From Micromonospora sp. M71_S20 (GTDB taxonomy: Bacteria > Actinomycetota > Actinomycetes > Mycobacteriales > Micromonosporaceae), in the NCBI RefSeq assembly GCF_003664255.1, contig NZ_RCCV01000001.1, positions 3,782,001-3,846,000 of the forward strand: 64,000 nucleotides of DNA. The letters run 5' to 3'. The translations under genes and the position numbers were made by a program. Within the stretch, counting starts at the first letter, position 1. Every line of letters begins with the position of its first letter. The notes under the pieces were generated by a model. It was not told the DNA's origin and made no database searches. It saw only the letters and a list, made by a program, of their open reading frames with translations. Below are positions 26,439-34,877 of this stretch, piece by piece.

Positions 26439-28448
26439 ATGCTCTGCATCGGCGTCGACATCGGTGGCACCTTCACCGACGTCATCGTCTACGAGCCGGC
26501 CACCGCCCGGCTCGCCGAGGCCAAGACCCTCTCCACGCCGCACGATCCGGCGGCGGCGATCTTCGAGGGTCTCGCCAAGCTCGGTGTCAGCCTGGACACG
26601 GTCGACCGGTTCGTGCACGGCACCACCCGGGTGACCAACGCGCTCCTCGAAGGCTCCGGCGAGCCGGTGTCCGTCCTGGCCACCGAGGGCTTCCGGGACG
26701 TGCTGGAGATGGGCCTCGGACACCGGCCCCGCCTCTACAGCGTCAAGGAGAGCGCCCGGCCGCCGCTCGTCGCGCGCCGGCACCGGCACGTGCTGCGCGA
26801 ACGCATCGGCGCCGACGGCCGCGTCGTCCGGCCGCTGGACACCGACGAACTGGACGAGGCACTCGACCGGGTGGCCGCCGCCGGTCCCCGCGCGGTGGCG
26901 GTCTGCCTGCTGCACTCCTACCGCAACCCCGCCCACGAGCGGGCCGCGGCGCGACGGCTGGCGGAGCGGTACCCCGACCTGGTCTGCACCGTCTCCTCCG
27001 ACGTGGTGCCGGAGCAGGGCGAGTACGAGCGGTTCGCCACCACCGTGCTCAACGCCAGCGTGCGGGCGACCGTCGCCGACTACCTGCGCGGCCTCGGCGA
27101 CGCCCTCGCCGACGGCGGTTACGCCCACCCACTGTCGATCATGACGAGCAGCGGCGGTGTCGTCTCCACCGAGGAGGCCGGGCGGCTGCCGATCAACCTC
27201 GCCCTCTCGGGGCCCGCCGGCGGGGTCGCGGCCACCGTGCACCTGGCCTCGCTCGCCGGCTACCCGAACGTCATCACCTGCGACATCGGCGGCACCAGCA
27301 CGGACGTCTGCCTGATCAAGAACGGCGCCCCGTTGATGACCAACGACGGGAAGATCGCCGGCTACCCGAACCGCACCTTCCAGGTCGAGATCAACACCAT
27401 CGGCGCCGGCGGCGGCTCGATCGCCTGGCGCGACCTGGGCGGGGAACTGCGCGTCGGACCGCGCAGCGCCGGATCGACCCCCGGCCCGGCGGCGTACGGC
27501 CGGGGCGGCACCGAGCCGACCACCACCGACGCGCACCTGCTCGTCGGCCACCTCGACCCGCGGGAGAGCCTGGGTGGGGAGGTGCCACTCGACCTCGACG
27601 CGGCCCGCGCCGCCCTGGCCGGGCTGGCCGGCACGTTCGGTCTCGACGAGCTGGACCTGGCGCACGGCATCCTCACCCTCGCCACGGTCAAGATGACCAG
27701 CGCGATCAAGGAGATCTCCGTCGCCTGCGGCCACGACCCGCGCGACTTCGTGCTGATGCCCTTCGGCGGCGCCGGCCCGATGCACGCCACCGACCTCGCC
27801 GACGAACTCGGCATCCGCCGGGTCCTGGTCCCGCCGGTGCCGGGCAATTTCTCCGCGCTGGGCTTCGTCACCGCCCAGGCCCGCCACGACTACGTGCGTA
27901 CCGTGCTGGTGCCGGCCGACGAGGACGGCCTGGCTGCCGTCCGGGCGGCCATGGCCGACCTGCGCGACGCCGCCCTGGCCCAACTCAAGGCCGAGGACGG
28001 CGTGGAGCCCGACCAGGTCAGCTTCGGCCTGTCGGTCGGCATGCGGTTCAAGGGCCAGAGCTTCGACCTCGCCGTCGCCCTGGCCGAACTGCCGGCCGAC
28101 GCCGACGACCTGGTCACGGCCTTCCACGCCGCCTACGCCGAGCGGTACGCCTACACCCGCTCCGACCACCCCGCCGAGATCGTCAACTGCCGGCTCACCG
28201 CGTTCGGGCCACGCCCGGCGGTGCGCTTCGCCGCCCCGACCGGCGGCCCGGCGGAGCCCGGCCGGACCCGTCTCTACCGCCCGGGCGGCTGGGTCGAGGC
28301 GACCGTGTGGCGGCGCGCCGACCTGGGCCCCGACTCCGTCGTCGCCGGCCCCGCCGTCGTGCGGGAGAACGGCAGCACCACCGTCGTCGGCGGCGGATGG
28401 ACCGCCACGGTCGACGACCACGGAAACCTGCTGCTGACCAAGGAGTGA
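26439..28448 (+). CDS. hyuA: Hydantoinase/oxoprolinase subunit A (HyuA-like)
   Basis: A 669-aa ATP-dependent amidohydrolase A subunit. The N-terminal ASKHA ATPase motif CIGVDIGGTFTDVIVYEP is at residues 3-20. HGTTRVTNALLEG is near 60, ITCDIGGTSTDVCLIKNG near 280, and FGGAGPMHATDLADELGI near 443. With a B subunit these enzymes hydrolyse cyclic amides (N-methylhydantoin, 5-oxoproline), and relatives carboxylate ketones. The likely B subunit is at 34878-36896, beyond the IclR gene. The ATG has GAAAGG upstream. In this locus a cyclic carbamate or lactam precursor of 2-aminophenol is an attractive substrate, but that is inference. Confidence 0.92.
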   Translation: MLCIGVDIGGTFTDVIVYEPATARLAEAKTLSTPHDPAAAIFEGLAKLGVSLDTVDRFVHGTTRVTNALLEGSGEPVSVLATEGFRDVLEMGLGHRPRLYSVKESARPPLVARRHRHVLRERIGADGRVVRPLDTDELDEALDRVAAAGPRAVAVCLLHSYRNPAHERAAARRLAERYPDLVCTVSSDVVPEQGEYERFATTVLNASVRATVADYLRGLGDALADGGYAHPLSIMTSSGGVVSTEEAGRLPINLALSGPAGGVAATVHLASLAGYPNVITCDIGGTSTDVCLIKNGAPLMTNDGKIAGYPNRTFQVEINTIGAGGGSIAWRDLGGELRVGPRSAGSTPGPAAYGRGGTEPTTTDAHLLVGHLDPRESLGGEVPLDLDAARAALAGLAGTFGLDELDLAHGILTLATVKMTSAIKEISVACGHDPRDFVLMPFGGAGPMHATDLADELGIRRVLVPPVPGNFSALGFVTAQARHDYVRTVLVPADEDGLAAVRAAMADLRDAALAQLKAEDGVEPDQVSFGLSVGMRFKGQSFDLAVALAELPADADDLVTAFHAAYAERYAYTRSDHPAEIVNCRLTAFGPRPAVRFAAPTGGPAEPGRTRLYRPGGWVEATVWRRADLGPDSVVAGPAVVRENGSTTVVGGGWTATVDDHGNLLLTKE

Positions 28449-28451
28449 TCC

Positions 28452-30029
28452 GTGATCCCGCCAGCCCTCGACCTCACCGTGCTGGAGCGCGCCGCGCGGC
28501 AGCCGGACCGCGCCCTGTACGTCTTCGACGATCCGGCCCGGCCGGTGACCACGGGGGAGTTCGCCGACCTCGCCGGCCGGGCCGCCGCCGTCCTGGCGGC
28601 CCAGGGCGTCGGCCGTGGCGACCGGATCGCGGTCTGGGCCGAGAACGGGCTGGCCTGGCTGGTGCTGCTGGCCGCCGCCGCCTGGCGGGGCGCCGCCCTG
28701 ACCACCCTGCACCCCGGCCTCACCGGTCCCGAGCTGACCTCGGCGCTGGCCCGCAGCCGGCCCCGGCGCCTCTACGCCGCCGAGCGGGTACGCGACCGGC
28801 ACGGCCCGTCCACCGTCACGCGGGCCCTGGCGGCGTTGCCGCCCGGCGAGCGCCCGGACGGCTGGCACGTCCTCGGCGCGGACCTGGGACCGGGGGCCCT
28901 GGCGCAGCTGCCCGGCTGGGACGGCACCGTCCCGGCACCCGTCGGTGACCCGGACGCCGCCTGCAACATCCAGTTCACCTCGGGCTCCACCGGCCCGGCC
29001 AAGATGGTGTCGCTGAGCGCCGGCAACCTGCTGGCCAACGCGGCCTGGACGGCCGAGGCGGCCCGGTTGCACGCCGACGACCGGATCGCCTCGCCGCTGC
29101 CCCTGGCCCACGCGGCGGGGCTCGGCAGCGGGGCGATGCTGGCGCTGGTGACGGGCGCCCTGTGGGTCTCCACCCGCCGGTTCCGCACCGAGCCGGTCCT
29201 CGACCAGATCGAGCGGCACGAGTGCACGGTGGTGCAGGCCGTACCCACCATGGCGTCGATGCTCACCGACCGCGTCGAGCGGGACCCCGGACGCTGGGAC
29301 CTGTCGTCGTTGCGGGTCGGCTTCCTCGGCGGCGCCACGTGCACCCCGGCGCTGCTCACCCGCACCCGACGGGTGCTCGGCCTGGACCGGGTGGCGGTCG
29401 TCTACGGCCAGACCGAGGCCGGCCCCACGATCAGCCTCGACCCCGGCGACGGGACCTGCGGCGCGCCCGGTGACACCGTCGGGCGCGTCCTGCCGGCCCT
29501 GGAGGCCACCGTGGTCGACCCCGCCACCCGCGCCCCGGTGCCCACCGGACGGGTCGGGGAGCTGCTGGTACGCGGCAGTTCGGTCACCCGCGGCTACGCC
29601 GACGACCCGTTCACCACCGCCGCCACGATCACCAGCGACGGCTGGCTGCGCACCGGCGACCTGGGCGCGCTGACCGACGAGCGGGTCCTCACCCTGGCCG
29701 GTCGGATCAAGGAACTGATCATCCGCGGCGGCGAGAACGTCCACCCCGCCGAGGTCGAGGCCGTGCTCGCCGACGACCCGGCCGTGGCCCGGGTGTGCGT
29801 CGTCGGCGTGCCGTCACCCCGATGGGGGGAGGAGGTCGCGGCACTGGTCGTGACCGTCCCGGGTGGGCACTGCGACGTCGACCGGCTCGCCCGCGGCGCC
29901 ACCGAACGCCTGGCCCGGCACAAGGTGCCGACCCTGATCCGTACCGTCGCCGACCTGCCGCTGCTGCCGTCCGGGAAGGTCGACCGGCGGGCCGCCCGGG
30001 AACTGCTCGTCGCGGAGGGGGAACGCTGA
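28452..30029 (+). CDS. AMP-dependent acyl-CoA synthetase/ligase
   Basis: A 525-aa class I adenylate-forming enzyme that activates a carboxylic acid as its CoA thioester. The P-loop QFTSGSTGPAKMV is near residue 175, followed by YGQTEAGPT (about 317), GWLRTGDLG (about 397), ELIIRGGENVHPAEVE (about 424) and the C-terminal catalytic Lys in LPSGKVDRRA (about 510). The acid is not evident. It may be a fatty or arylalkanoic acid. It starts at GTG 28452, three bases after hyuA, and its stop overlaps the lyase ATG. Confidence 0.93.
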   Translation: MIPPALDLTVLERAARQPDRALYVFDDPARPVTTGEFADLAGRAAAVLAAQGVGRGDRIAVWAENGLAWLVLLAAAAWRGAALTTLHPGLTGPELTSALARSRPRRLYAAERVRDRHGPSTVTRALAALPPGERPDGWHVLGADLGPGALAQLPGWDGTVPAPVGDPDAACNIQFTSGSTGPAKMVSLSAGNLLANAAWTAEAARLHADDRIASPLPLAHAAGLGSGAMLALVTGALWVSTRRFRTEPVLDQIERHECTVVQAVPTMASMLTDRVERDPGRWDLSSLRVGFLGGATCTPALLTRTRRVLGLDRVAVVYGQTEAGPTISLDPGDGTCGAPGDTVGRVLPALEATVVDPATRAPVPTGRVGELLVRGSSVTRGYADDPFTTAATITSDGWLRTGDLGALTDERVLTLAGRIKELIIRGGENVHPAEVEAVLADDPAVARVCVVGVPSPRWGEEVAALVVTVPGGHCDVDRLARGATERLARHKVPTLIRTVADLPLLPSGKVDRRAARELLVAEGER

Positions 30030-31387
30030 TGCAGCTCGGATCGTGCTTCCTGGACTCGCTGACCGTCACCAGCTTCTTCGGCAACGCCGAGATGCGCGGG
30101 GTCTTCAACGACCGGCAGCTCATGCAGTCCTGGCTCGACGTCGAGGCCGCCCTCGCCCGGGGCCAGGCGCGCCTGGGCATCATCCCGTCCGCCGCCGCGC
30201 AGGCGATCACCGAGGCCGCCCGCGTCGAGCGGCTCGACACGGCGGTCCTCGCCGCCGACGCCGCCGACACCGTGCACCCCCTGGTGCCGCTGGTGCGCGC
30301 GCTCACCGCCGCCTGTCCCGGCGACGCCGGTCGCTACGTCCACCTCGGCGCCACCACCCAGGACGTGATGGACACCGGCTTCGTCCTGCGCGCCCGCGAC
30401 GGCCTGGACATCGTGCAACGGCAGGTCGACGAGCTGGTCCGCGCGCTGCGGCGGCTCGCGCTGCGCCACCGCGCCACCCCGATGGCCGCCCGCACCCACG
30501 GGCAGCAGGCACTGCCGACGACGTTCGGCCTGCGCTGCGCGGTGTGGCAGGACGAACTGCAACGGCACCGCGTCCGGTTGCGGCAACTGCGGCAGCGGCT
30601 GCTGGTGACCAGCATGGGCGGCGCGGCCGGCACCATGGCCGGCTACGGCGCCCAGGCGTTCGCGCTGGAGCACGCGGTCGCCACCGACCTGGGGCTCGGC
30701 GTCGCCGACACCCCCTGGCACGCCACCCAGGACCGCTTCGCCGAGTGCCTGATGGTCTTCGGCCTCGTCGCGGCCAGCGCCGAGAAGCTGGCCAGGGAAA
30801 TCTACTTCCTCGGCCGCACCGAGATCGGCGAGGCGTACGAGTCGCAGCGGGCCACCCAGGTCGGCAGCAGCACCATGCCCCACAAGCGCAACCCGATCCG
30901 CTGCGAGGCGGTGATCGCCGCCGCCGGCACCCTGCGGGCGCAGGTGCCCCTGGCGTTGCAGACCATGGTCGCCCAGGACGACCGGGACATGGGCGTCGGG
31001 ATGACGCTGTGGAAGCTGCTGCCGGAGTGCTTCATCCTGCTCGGCGGCGCGTTGCAGCGCCTGGTCGACGTCTTCGGCGACCTCGGCGTCAACCCCGACC
31101 GGATGCGCGCCAACCTCGACCTCACCGGCGGGCTCGTGCTTTCCGAGGCGGTGATGCTGCGCCTGGCCGGCCCGCTCGGCCGGGAGCAGGCCCACCACCT
31201 GGTGATGCGGATCGTGCGCGACAGCCTGGAGCAGGGCCGTCCGTTCGCCGAGGCGCTGCGCGCCGACCCGGAGGTGGCCGCCGCCCTGCCCGCGGCGGAA
31301 CTCGCCGGCCTGCTGGACCCGCTGTCGTACGTCGGCCACGCCGCCGCGCTGGTCGACCGCGCCCTACTGAACTCGGAGTCGCCATGA
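30029..31387 (+). CDS. Fumarase/aspartase-superfamily lyase (adenylosuccinate lyase/PcaB-like)
   Basis: A 452-aa lyase. The superfamily signature GSSTMPHKRNP lies near residue 282, with the upstream conserved regions HLGATTQDVMDTGFVL (about 106) and ARTHGQQALPTTFG (about 153, catalytic His). It resembles 3-carboxymuconate cycloisomerase and adenylosuccinate lyase. As purB would not sit in such an operon, a catabolic C-N or C-O elimination is more likely. A lyase able to release an amine or phenol from a succinyl-type adduct would fit the locus. That is inference. Confidence 0.9.
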   Translation: MQLGSCFLDSLTVTSFFGNAEMRGVFNDRQLMQSWLDVEAALARGQARLGIIPSAAAQAITEAARVERLDTAVLAADAADTVHPLVPLVRALTAACPGDAGRYVHLGATTQDVMDTGFVLRARDGLDIVQRQVDELVRALRRLALRHRATPMAARTHGQQALPTTFGLRCAVWQDELQRHRVRLRQLRQRLLVTSMGGAAGTMAGYGAQAFALEHAVATDLGLGVADTPWHATQDRFAECLMVFGLVAASAEKLAREIYFLGRTEIGEAYESQRATQVGSSTMPHKRNPIRCEAVIAAAGTLRAQVPLALQTMVAQDDRDMGVGMTLWKLLPECFILLGGALQRLVDVFGDLGVNPDRMRANLDLTGGLVLSEAVMLRLAGPLGREQAHHLVMRIVRDSLEQGRPFAEALRADPEVAAALPAAELAGLLDPLSYVGHAAALVDRALLNSESP

Positions 31388-32145
31388 CCGACGCACACCG
31401 CGCCGAGGAATCCGTGCTGCTGCACCGCGACGGGCGACTGGCCCGGGTGACGCTGAACCGGCCCGCCCGGCGCAACAGCTTCGACCTGGCGATGCTCGCC
31501 CGCTTCGAGGACGTGCTGCACGAGCTGTCCCGCGACGACCGGACCGAGGTCGTCGTGCTCACCGGCGCCGGCACCGCCTTCTGCGCCGGCACCGACCTGC
31601 ACGAGCTGGCCACCCTCGACGCCCGGGCCACGATGTCCGTGCAGCGCCGCACCGCCGAGCTGGTCGAACGCTGGTACCGGCTGGAACAGACCACCGTCGC
31701 GGCCTTCAACGGCCCGGCCATCGGCTCCGGGGCGGTGCTCGGCCTGGCCAGCGACCTGCGGGTGGCCGCCGACACCTGCTTCGCGACCTTCCCGGAGGTG
31801 GGCTTCGGCATCCCGCTGACCTGGAGCGGCATGGCGATCCTCGCCGACCTCGTCGGCGCCGACCTGGCCAAGCGCTGGCTGCTGCTCGGCGACCGGATCC
31901 CCGCCGACGAGCTGCGCGACCTGCGCCTGGTGACCGAGGTGGTGGACCCAGGGCGGCTCGCTGACGCCGCGACCGGGATCGCCGAACGGCTGCTCGCCAC
32001 CTCCGCGGTCGGACGGTCGATGACCAAGCGGGCCGCCCGCCTGGCCGGGCCCCGGTTCGAGGCCGCCGCCAACGACTCCTACCTCGGCGCGCTGAGCGTG
32101 GCGCTGCGCCCCGCCGGCGACTACCTCGCCCGGGATCCCCGGTGA
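31384..32145 (+). CDS. Enoyl-CoA hydratase/isomerase family protein
   Basis: A 253-aa crotonase-fold protein. The first oxyanion-hole region, GAGTAFCAGTDLHEL, is near residues 58-72. The second, NGPAIGSGAVLGLASDLRVA, is near 105-124. One or both family catalytic Glu residues are not obvious, so hydratase, isomerase or hydrolase activity is open. It is ATGA-coupled to the lyase and to the thiamine-diphosphate enzyme, and probably acts on the CoA thioester made by the synthetase two genes upstream. Confidence 0.9.
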   Translation: MTDAHRAEESVLLHRDGRLARVTLNRPARRNSFDLAMLARFEDVLHELSRDDRTEVVVLTGAGTAFCAGTDLHELATLDARATMSVQRRTAELVERWYRLEQTTVAAFNGPAIGSGAVLGLASDLRVAADTCFATFPEVGFGIPLTWSGMAILADLVGADLAKRWLLLGDRIPADELRDLRLVTEVVDPGRLADAATGIAERLLATSAVGRSMTKRAARLAGPRFEAAANDSYLGALSVALRPAGDYLARDPR

Positions 32146-33764
32146 GGGCCGGCGAGGCGATCGCCGACGCCGTCGTTAGGCAGGGGGTCGACACGATCTT
32201 CGGGCTGCTCGGCGACGCCAACATGTTCCTGGTCGCGGACCTGGTGCAGCGGCACGGCGTCCGGTTCGTGGCCGCTCGCAACGAGAACGCCGCGGTGATG
32301 ATGGCCGACGGCTGGGCCCGCGCTACCGGCCGGTGCGGAGTCGTCACCGTGACCCAGGGCCCCGGCCTGGCGGTCGCCGGCGCCGCGCTGACCATCGCCC
32401 GGCAGGCCGGCACGCCGCTGGTCCTGATCGCCGGCGACACCCCGCCCGGCGACCCGCTGCACGTGCAGAGCTTCCCGCAACAGCCCTTCGCGCTGGCCAC
32501 CGCCGGGGCGTTCGTGCCCGTGACGGCGCCGGCCACGGCGGCCCGCGACGTCGGCCTGGCGTTCCGCGCCGCCGCCGAACGGCCCGGCCCGGTCGTGCTC
32601 GACGTCCCCATCGACCTGCAGGACGAGCCGGTGCCGGCCGGTGCCGTGCCCGCGCCGGTCGCCGTCGTGGCGCACCGGCCCGCACCGTCGGCGCCCACCG
32701 ACGCGGCGGTCGCCGAGCTGGCCGGCCGGCTGGCCGCCGCCCGCCGCCCCGTGCTGCTGGCCGGGCGGGGCGCCGAGGCGGCGGCGGACGACGTACGCCG
32801 GCTCGCCGACCGGTGCGGCGCGGTGCTCGCCACCACCGTGCTGGCCGCCGGGCTCTTCGCCGGCCACCCGTACCACCTGGGGGTGGCCGGAGGACTGGCC
32901 CGCCCGCTGACCCGGCGGGTGCTGGCCGACGCGGACATGGTGGTCACGTTCGGCGCCGGACTCAACCGGTGGACGGCCGACCACGGCGCGCTCTTCCCCG
33001 CGGCCCAGGTGGTCGCGGTCGACGTCGACGCGCGGGCACTGGGAGCGCGATGGCCCGTCGACGCGGGGATCGTCGGGGACGCGGCGGCCACCGCGCGGGC
33101 CGTGACGGCCCGGCTCGACCCGGTCGAGCGCCCAGACTGGCGCAGCCCCGCCCTGGCCGCGCAGATCGCCGCGGCCGACCCCTTCGACGGCATCGAGTTC
33201 GTCGAGGGGGCGGCGGGGATCGACCCCCGGGCGTTCATCCGGGTCTGCGCCCGGCGGCTCCCGGCCCGGCGCACCACGGTGGTCGGGGTGGGGCAGTTCG
33301 GCGGCTGGCCCAACCTGCTGCTCGACTCCCCGGCCGTGGACCGCGCGTTCATCGCGCCCTGGGAGTTCGGCAGCATCGGGGTCGGCCTGCCGTACGCCGT
33401 CGGGGCCGGGGTGGGCCGCCCGGACCGGCCGGTGGTCGCCTTCGAGGGCGACGGTAGCCTGCTCACCGGCCTCGGGGAGCTGGACACCCTGGCCCGGGTC
33501 GGGGCGCCCGTGCTGCTGGTGGTCCTCGACGACGGCGGCTACGGCGCGGAGGTGCGCAAGTTCGCCCCGCGCGGGGTCGACCCGGCGTTGGCCCGGTTCC
33601 CGGCCCGGGACCTGGCCGCCGTGGCGCGGTCCCTGGGCGTGCCGGCCTGGACGGTCACCGACCAGGCGAGCGCCGAGGCGGCGTTCGACGAGGTGCTGCC
33701 GGTGACCGGGCCGGCGGTGCTGCACGTCCGGGTCCTGCCCGAGGTCACCCAGGAGCGGTTCTGA
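32142..33764 (+). CDS. Thiamine-diphosphate-dependent enzyme (acetolactate synthase/2-oxoacid decarboxylase-like)
   Basis: A 540-aa three-domain TPP enzyme. The activating Glu is in FVAARNENAAVMMADGWAR (about residue 48). The diphosphate/Mg site is GDGSLLTGLGELDTLARVG with LDDGGYGAE about 30 residues later (near 438-470). It may decarboxylate a 2-oxo acid, ligate two carbonyls, or cleave a 2-hydroxyacyl-CoA (oxalyl-CoA decarboxylase/HACL are relatives). The CoA ligase and crotonase partners favour a CoA substrate, but this is not certain. It is the last gene of this operon, convergent with iclR. Confidence 0.9.
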   Translation: MRAGEAIADAVVRQGVDTIFGLLGDANMFLVADLVQRHGVRFVAARNENAAVMMADGWARATGRCGVVTVTQGPGLAVAGAALTIARQAGTPLVLIAGDTPPGDPLHVQSFPQQPFALATAGAFVPVTAPATAARDVGLAFRAAAERPGPVVLDVPIDLQDEPVPAGAVPAPVAVVAHRPAPSAPTDAAVAELAGRLAAARRPVLLAGRGAEAAADDVRRLADRCGAVLATTVLAAGLFAGHPYHLGVAGGLARPLTRRVLADADMVVTFGAGLNRWTADHGALFPAAQVVAVDVDARALGARWPVDAGIVGDAAATARAVTARLDPVERPDWRSPALAAQIAAADPFDGIEFVEGAAGIDPRAFIRVCARRLPARRTTVVGVGQFGGWPNLLLDSPAVDRAFIAPWEFGSIGVGLPYAVGAGVGRPDRPVVAFEGDGSLLTGLGELDTLARVGAPVLLVVLDDGGYGAEVRKFAPRGVDPALARFPARDLAAVARSLGVPAWTVTDQASAEAAFDEVLPVTGPAVLHVRVLPEVTQERF

Positions 33765-33901
33765 CGGCGTACGCCCCGTTGCGCCGCCGCCGGTCGCCGC
33801 TCCGGCGCCTGATGCCGTGCCGGCGTCGGACGCTGCGCGCGGCGCGGCGCCGGCGCGCCGGCGGGGAGCCTCGCCGGGTGACCGGCCCGTGGGCGACGCG
33901 G

Positions 33902-34726
33902 TCAGTCGCCCCAGCTGTCGCCGAAGCCGTGGCCGAGCTGCCGGGACAGCTCGGCGGCGGTACGGCAGGCGGCGTCGGCCAGTTCGCGGGTGCGGGTGTC
34001 GTCCAGCCGGAAGATCGGCCCGGAGATACTGATCGCGGCGGTCACCCGTCCGCGCCGGTCGCGCACCGGGGCGGCCACCACCCGCAGCCCGTGCTCGCTC
34101 TCCTGGTCGTTGAGGGCCCAGCCCTGCCGCCGCACGGTGTCCATGTGCGCCACGAAGGTGTCCAGGTCGGTGATGGTGTTGCTGGTCATCGCCGTGAACG
34201 GCACGGTGGCGAGCAGGGCGCGCAGGGCGTCGTCGTCGTGGTCGACGAGCAGCGCCTTGCCGGCCGCGCTGCACCACAGCGGGATGCGCCGGCCGAGGCG
34301 GGAGACGAGCTGCACGTTGCGGGTGCCCTGCACGACGTAGAGCGAGATGGCGTCGGAGCCCTCCAGGACGGCGAGGTTGACGCTCTCGCCCTCGTGCTCG
34401 GCGAGCTGGTGCAGCAGCGGCCGGGCCAGCGCGTGCAGGTCGATGCCGGCGAGGAAGCGGGCGCCCAGCTCGAAGACGGCGACGCCGAGGCGGTAGGTGC
34501 CGTTCTCCTCGTTGCGTTGCAGGAAGCCGGCGTCGGCCAGTGCGCGGAACAGCCGGCTGGCCGTGGACTTGTGCAGGCCCAGTTCCCGGCTCACGTCGCT
34601 GACCTTGCGCTCGACGGCGTCACCCCGGAAGGCCAGCAGGACGCCCAGGGCGCGGTCCAGCGCCTGGGTGCCCGACTCGCGGGGGGCGACGCCCTCGTCG
34701 GGCGTCGGGTCAGTGGCGTACGACAT
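33902..34726 (-). CDS. IclR-family transcriptional regulator
   Basis: A 274-aa regulator. The N-terminal winged HTH (about 20-85) shows VSDVSRELGLHKSTASRLFRALADAGFL. The C-terminal GAF-like effector domain shows RIPLWCSAAGKALL (about 163) and EHGLRVVAAPVRDRRGRVTA. IclR proteins typically sense aromatic or small acids and control adjacent catabolic operons. It is divergent from hyuB and the microcompartment genes and convergent with the upstream operon, so it is the probable switch for both. An operator overlaps its promoter (34774-34790). Confidence 0.93.
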   Translation of the reverse strand: MSYATDPTPDEGVAPRESGTQALDRALGVLLAFRGDAVERKVSDVSRELGLHKSTASRLFRALADAGFLQRNEENGTYRLGVAVFELGARFLAGIDLHALARPLLHQLAEHEGESVNLAVLEGSDAISLYVVQGTRNVQLVSRLGRRIPLWCSAAGKALLVDHDDDALRALLATVPFTAMTSNTITDLDTFVAHMDTVRRQGWALNDQESEHGLRVVAAPVRDRRGRVTAAISISGPIFRLDDTRTRELADAACRTAAELSRQLGHGFGDSWGD

Positions 34727-34773
34727 CTTGCTTCCCTGCCTTTCCGGCTGCTAGGTTTCATAATATAACTCTA

Positions 34774-34805
34774 GGACCACATGATGGTCCAATGCACGGT
34801 GGTCC
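34774..34805. promoter_or_regulatory. IclR operator candidate GGACCA-CATGA-TGGTCC plus a third half-site
   Basis: A perfect 6-bp inverted repeat (34774-34790) lies between the divergent iclR and hyuB genes, with an extra TGGTCC at 34800-34805. It overlaps TTGGAC, a possible -35 element of iclR on the minus strand. AT-rich CATAATATA at 34759 supplies likely -10 material. The arrangement suits autorepression and control of the microcompartment operon. Confidence 0.6.
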
Positions 34806-34877
34806 ACTCGCCCCGACCAGTCCAGGTCCCCTCCGGCGGAAGACACGGACCGACACCGGAATCAGTGAGGCATCCGC

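Noticed and set aside
26421..29744. A 1107-codon open frame on the minus strand opposite hyuA and the CoA ligase
   Set aside because: It is the shadow of two well-supported plus-strand genes in GC-rich DNA. Its composition is Gly/Val/Arg-rich without any domain.
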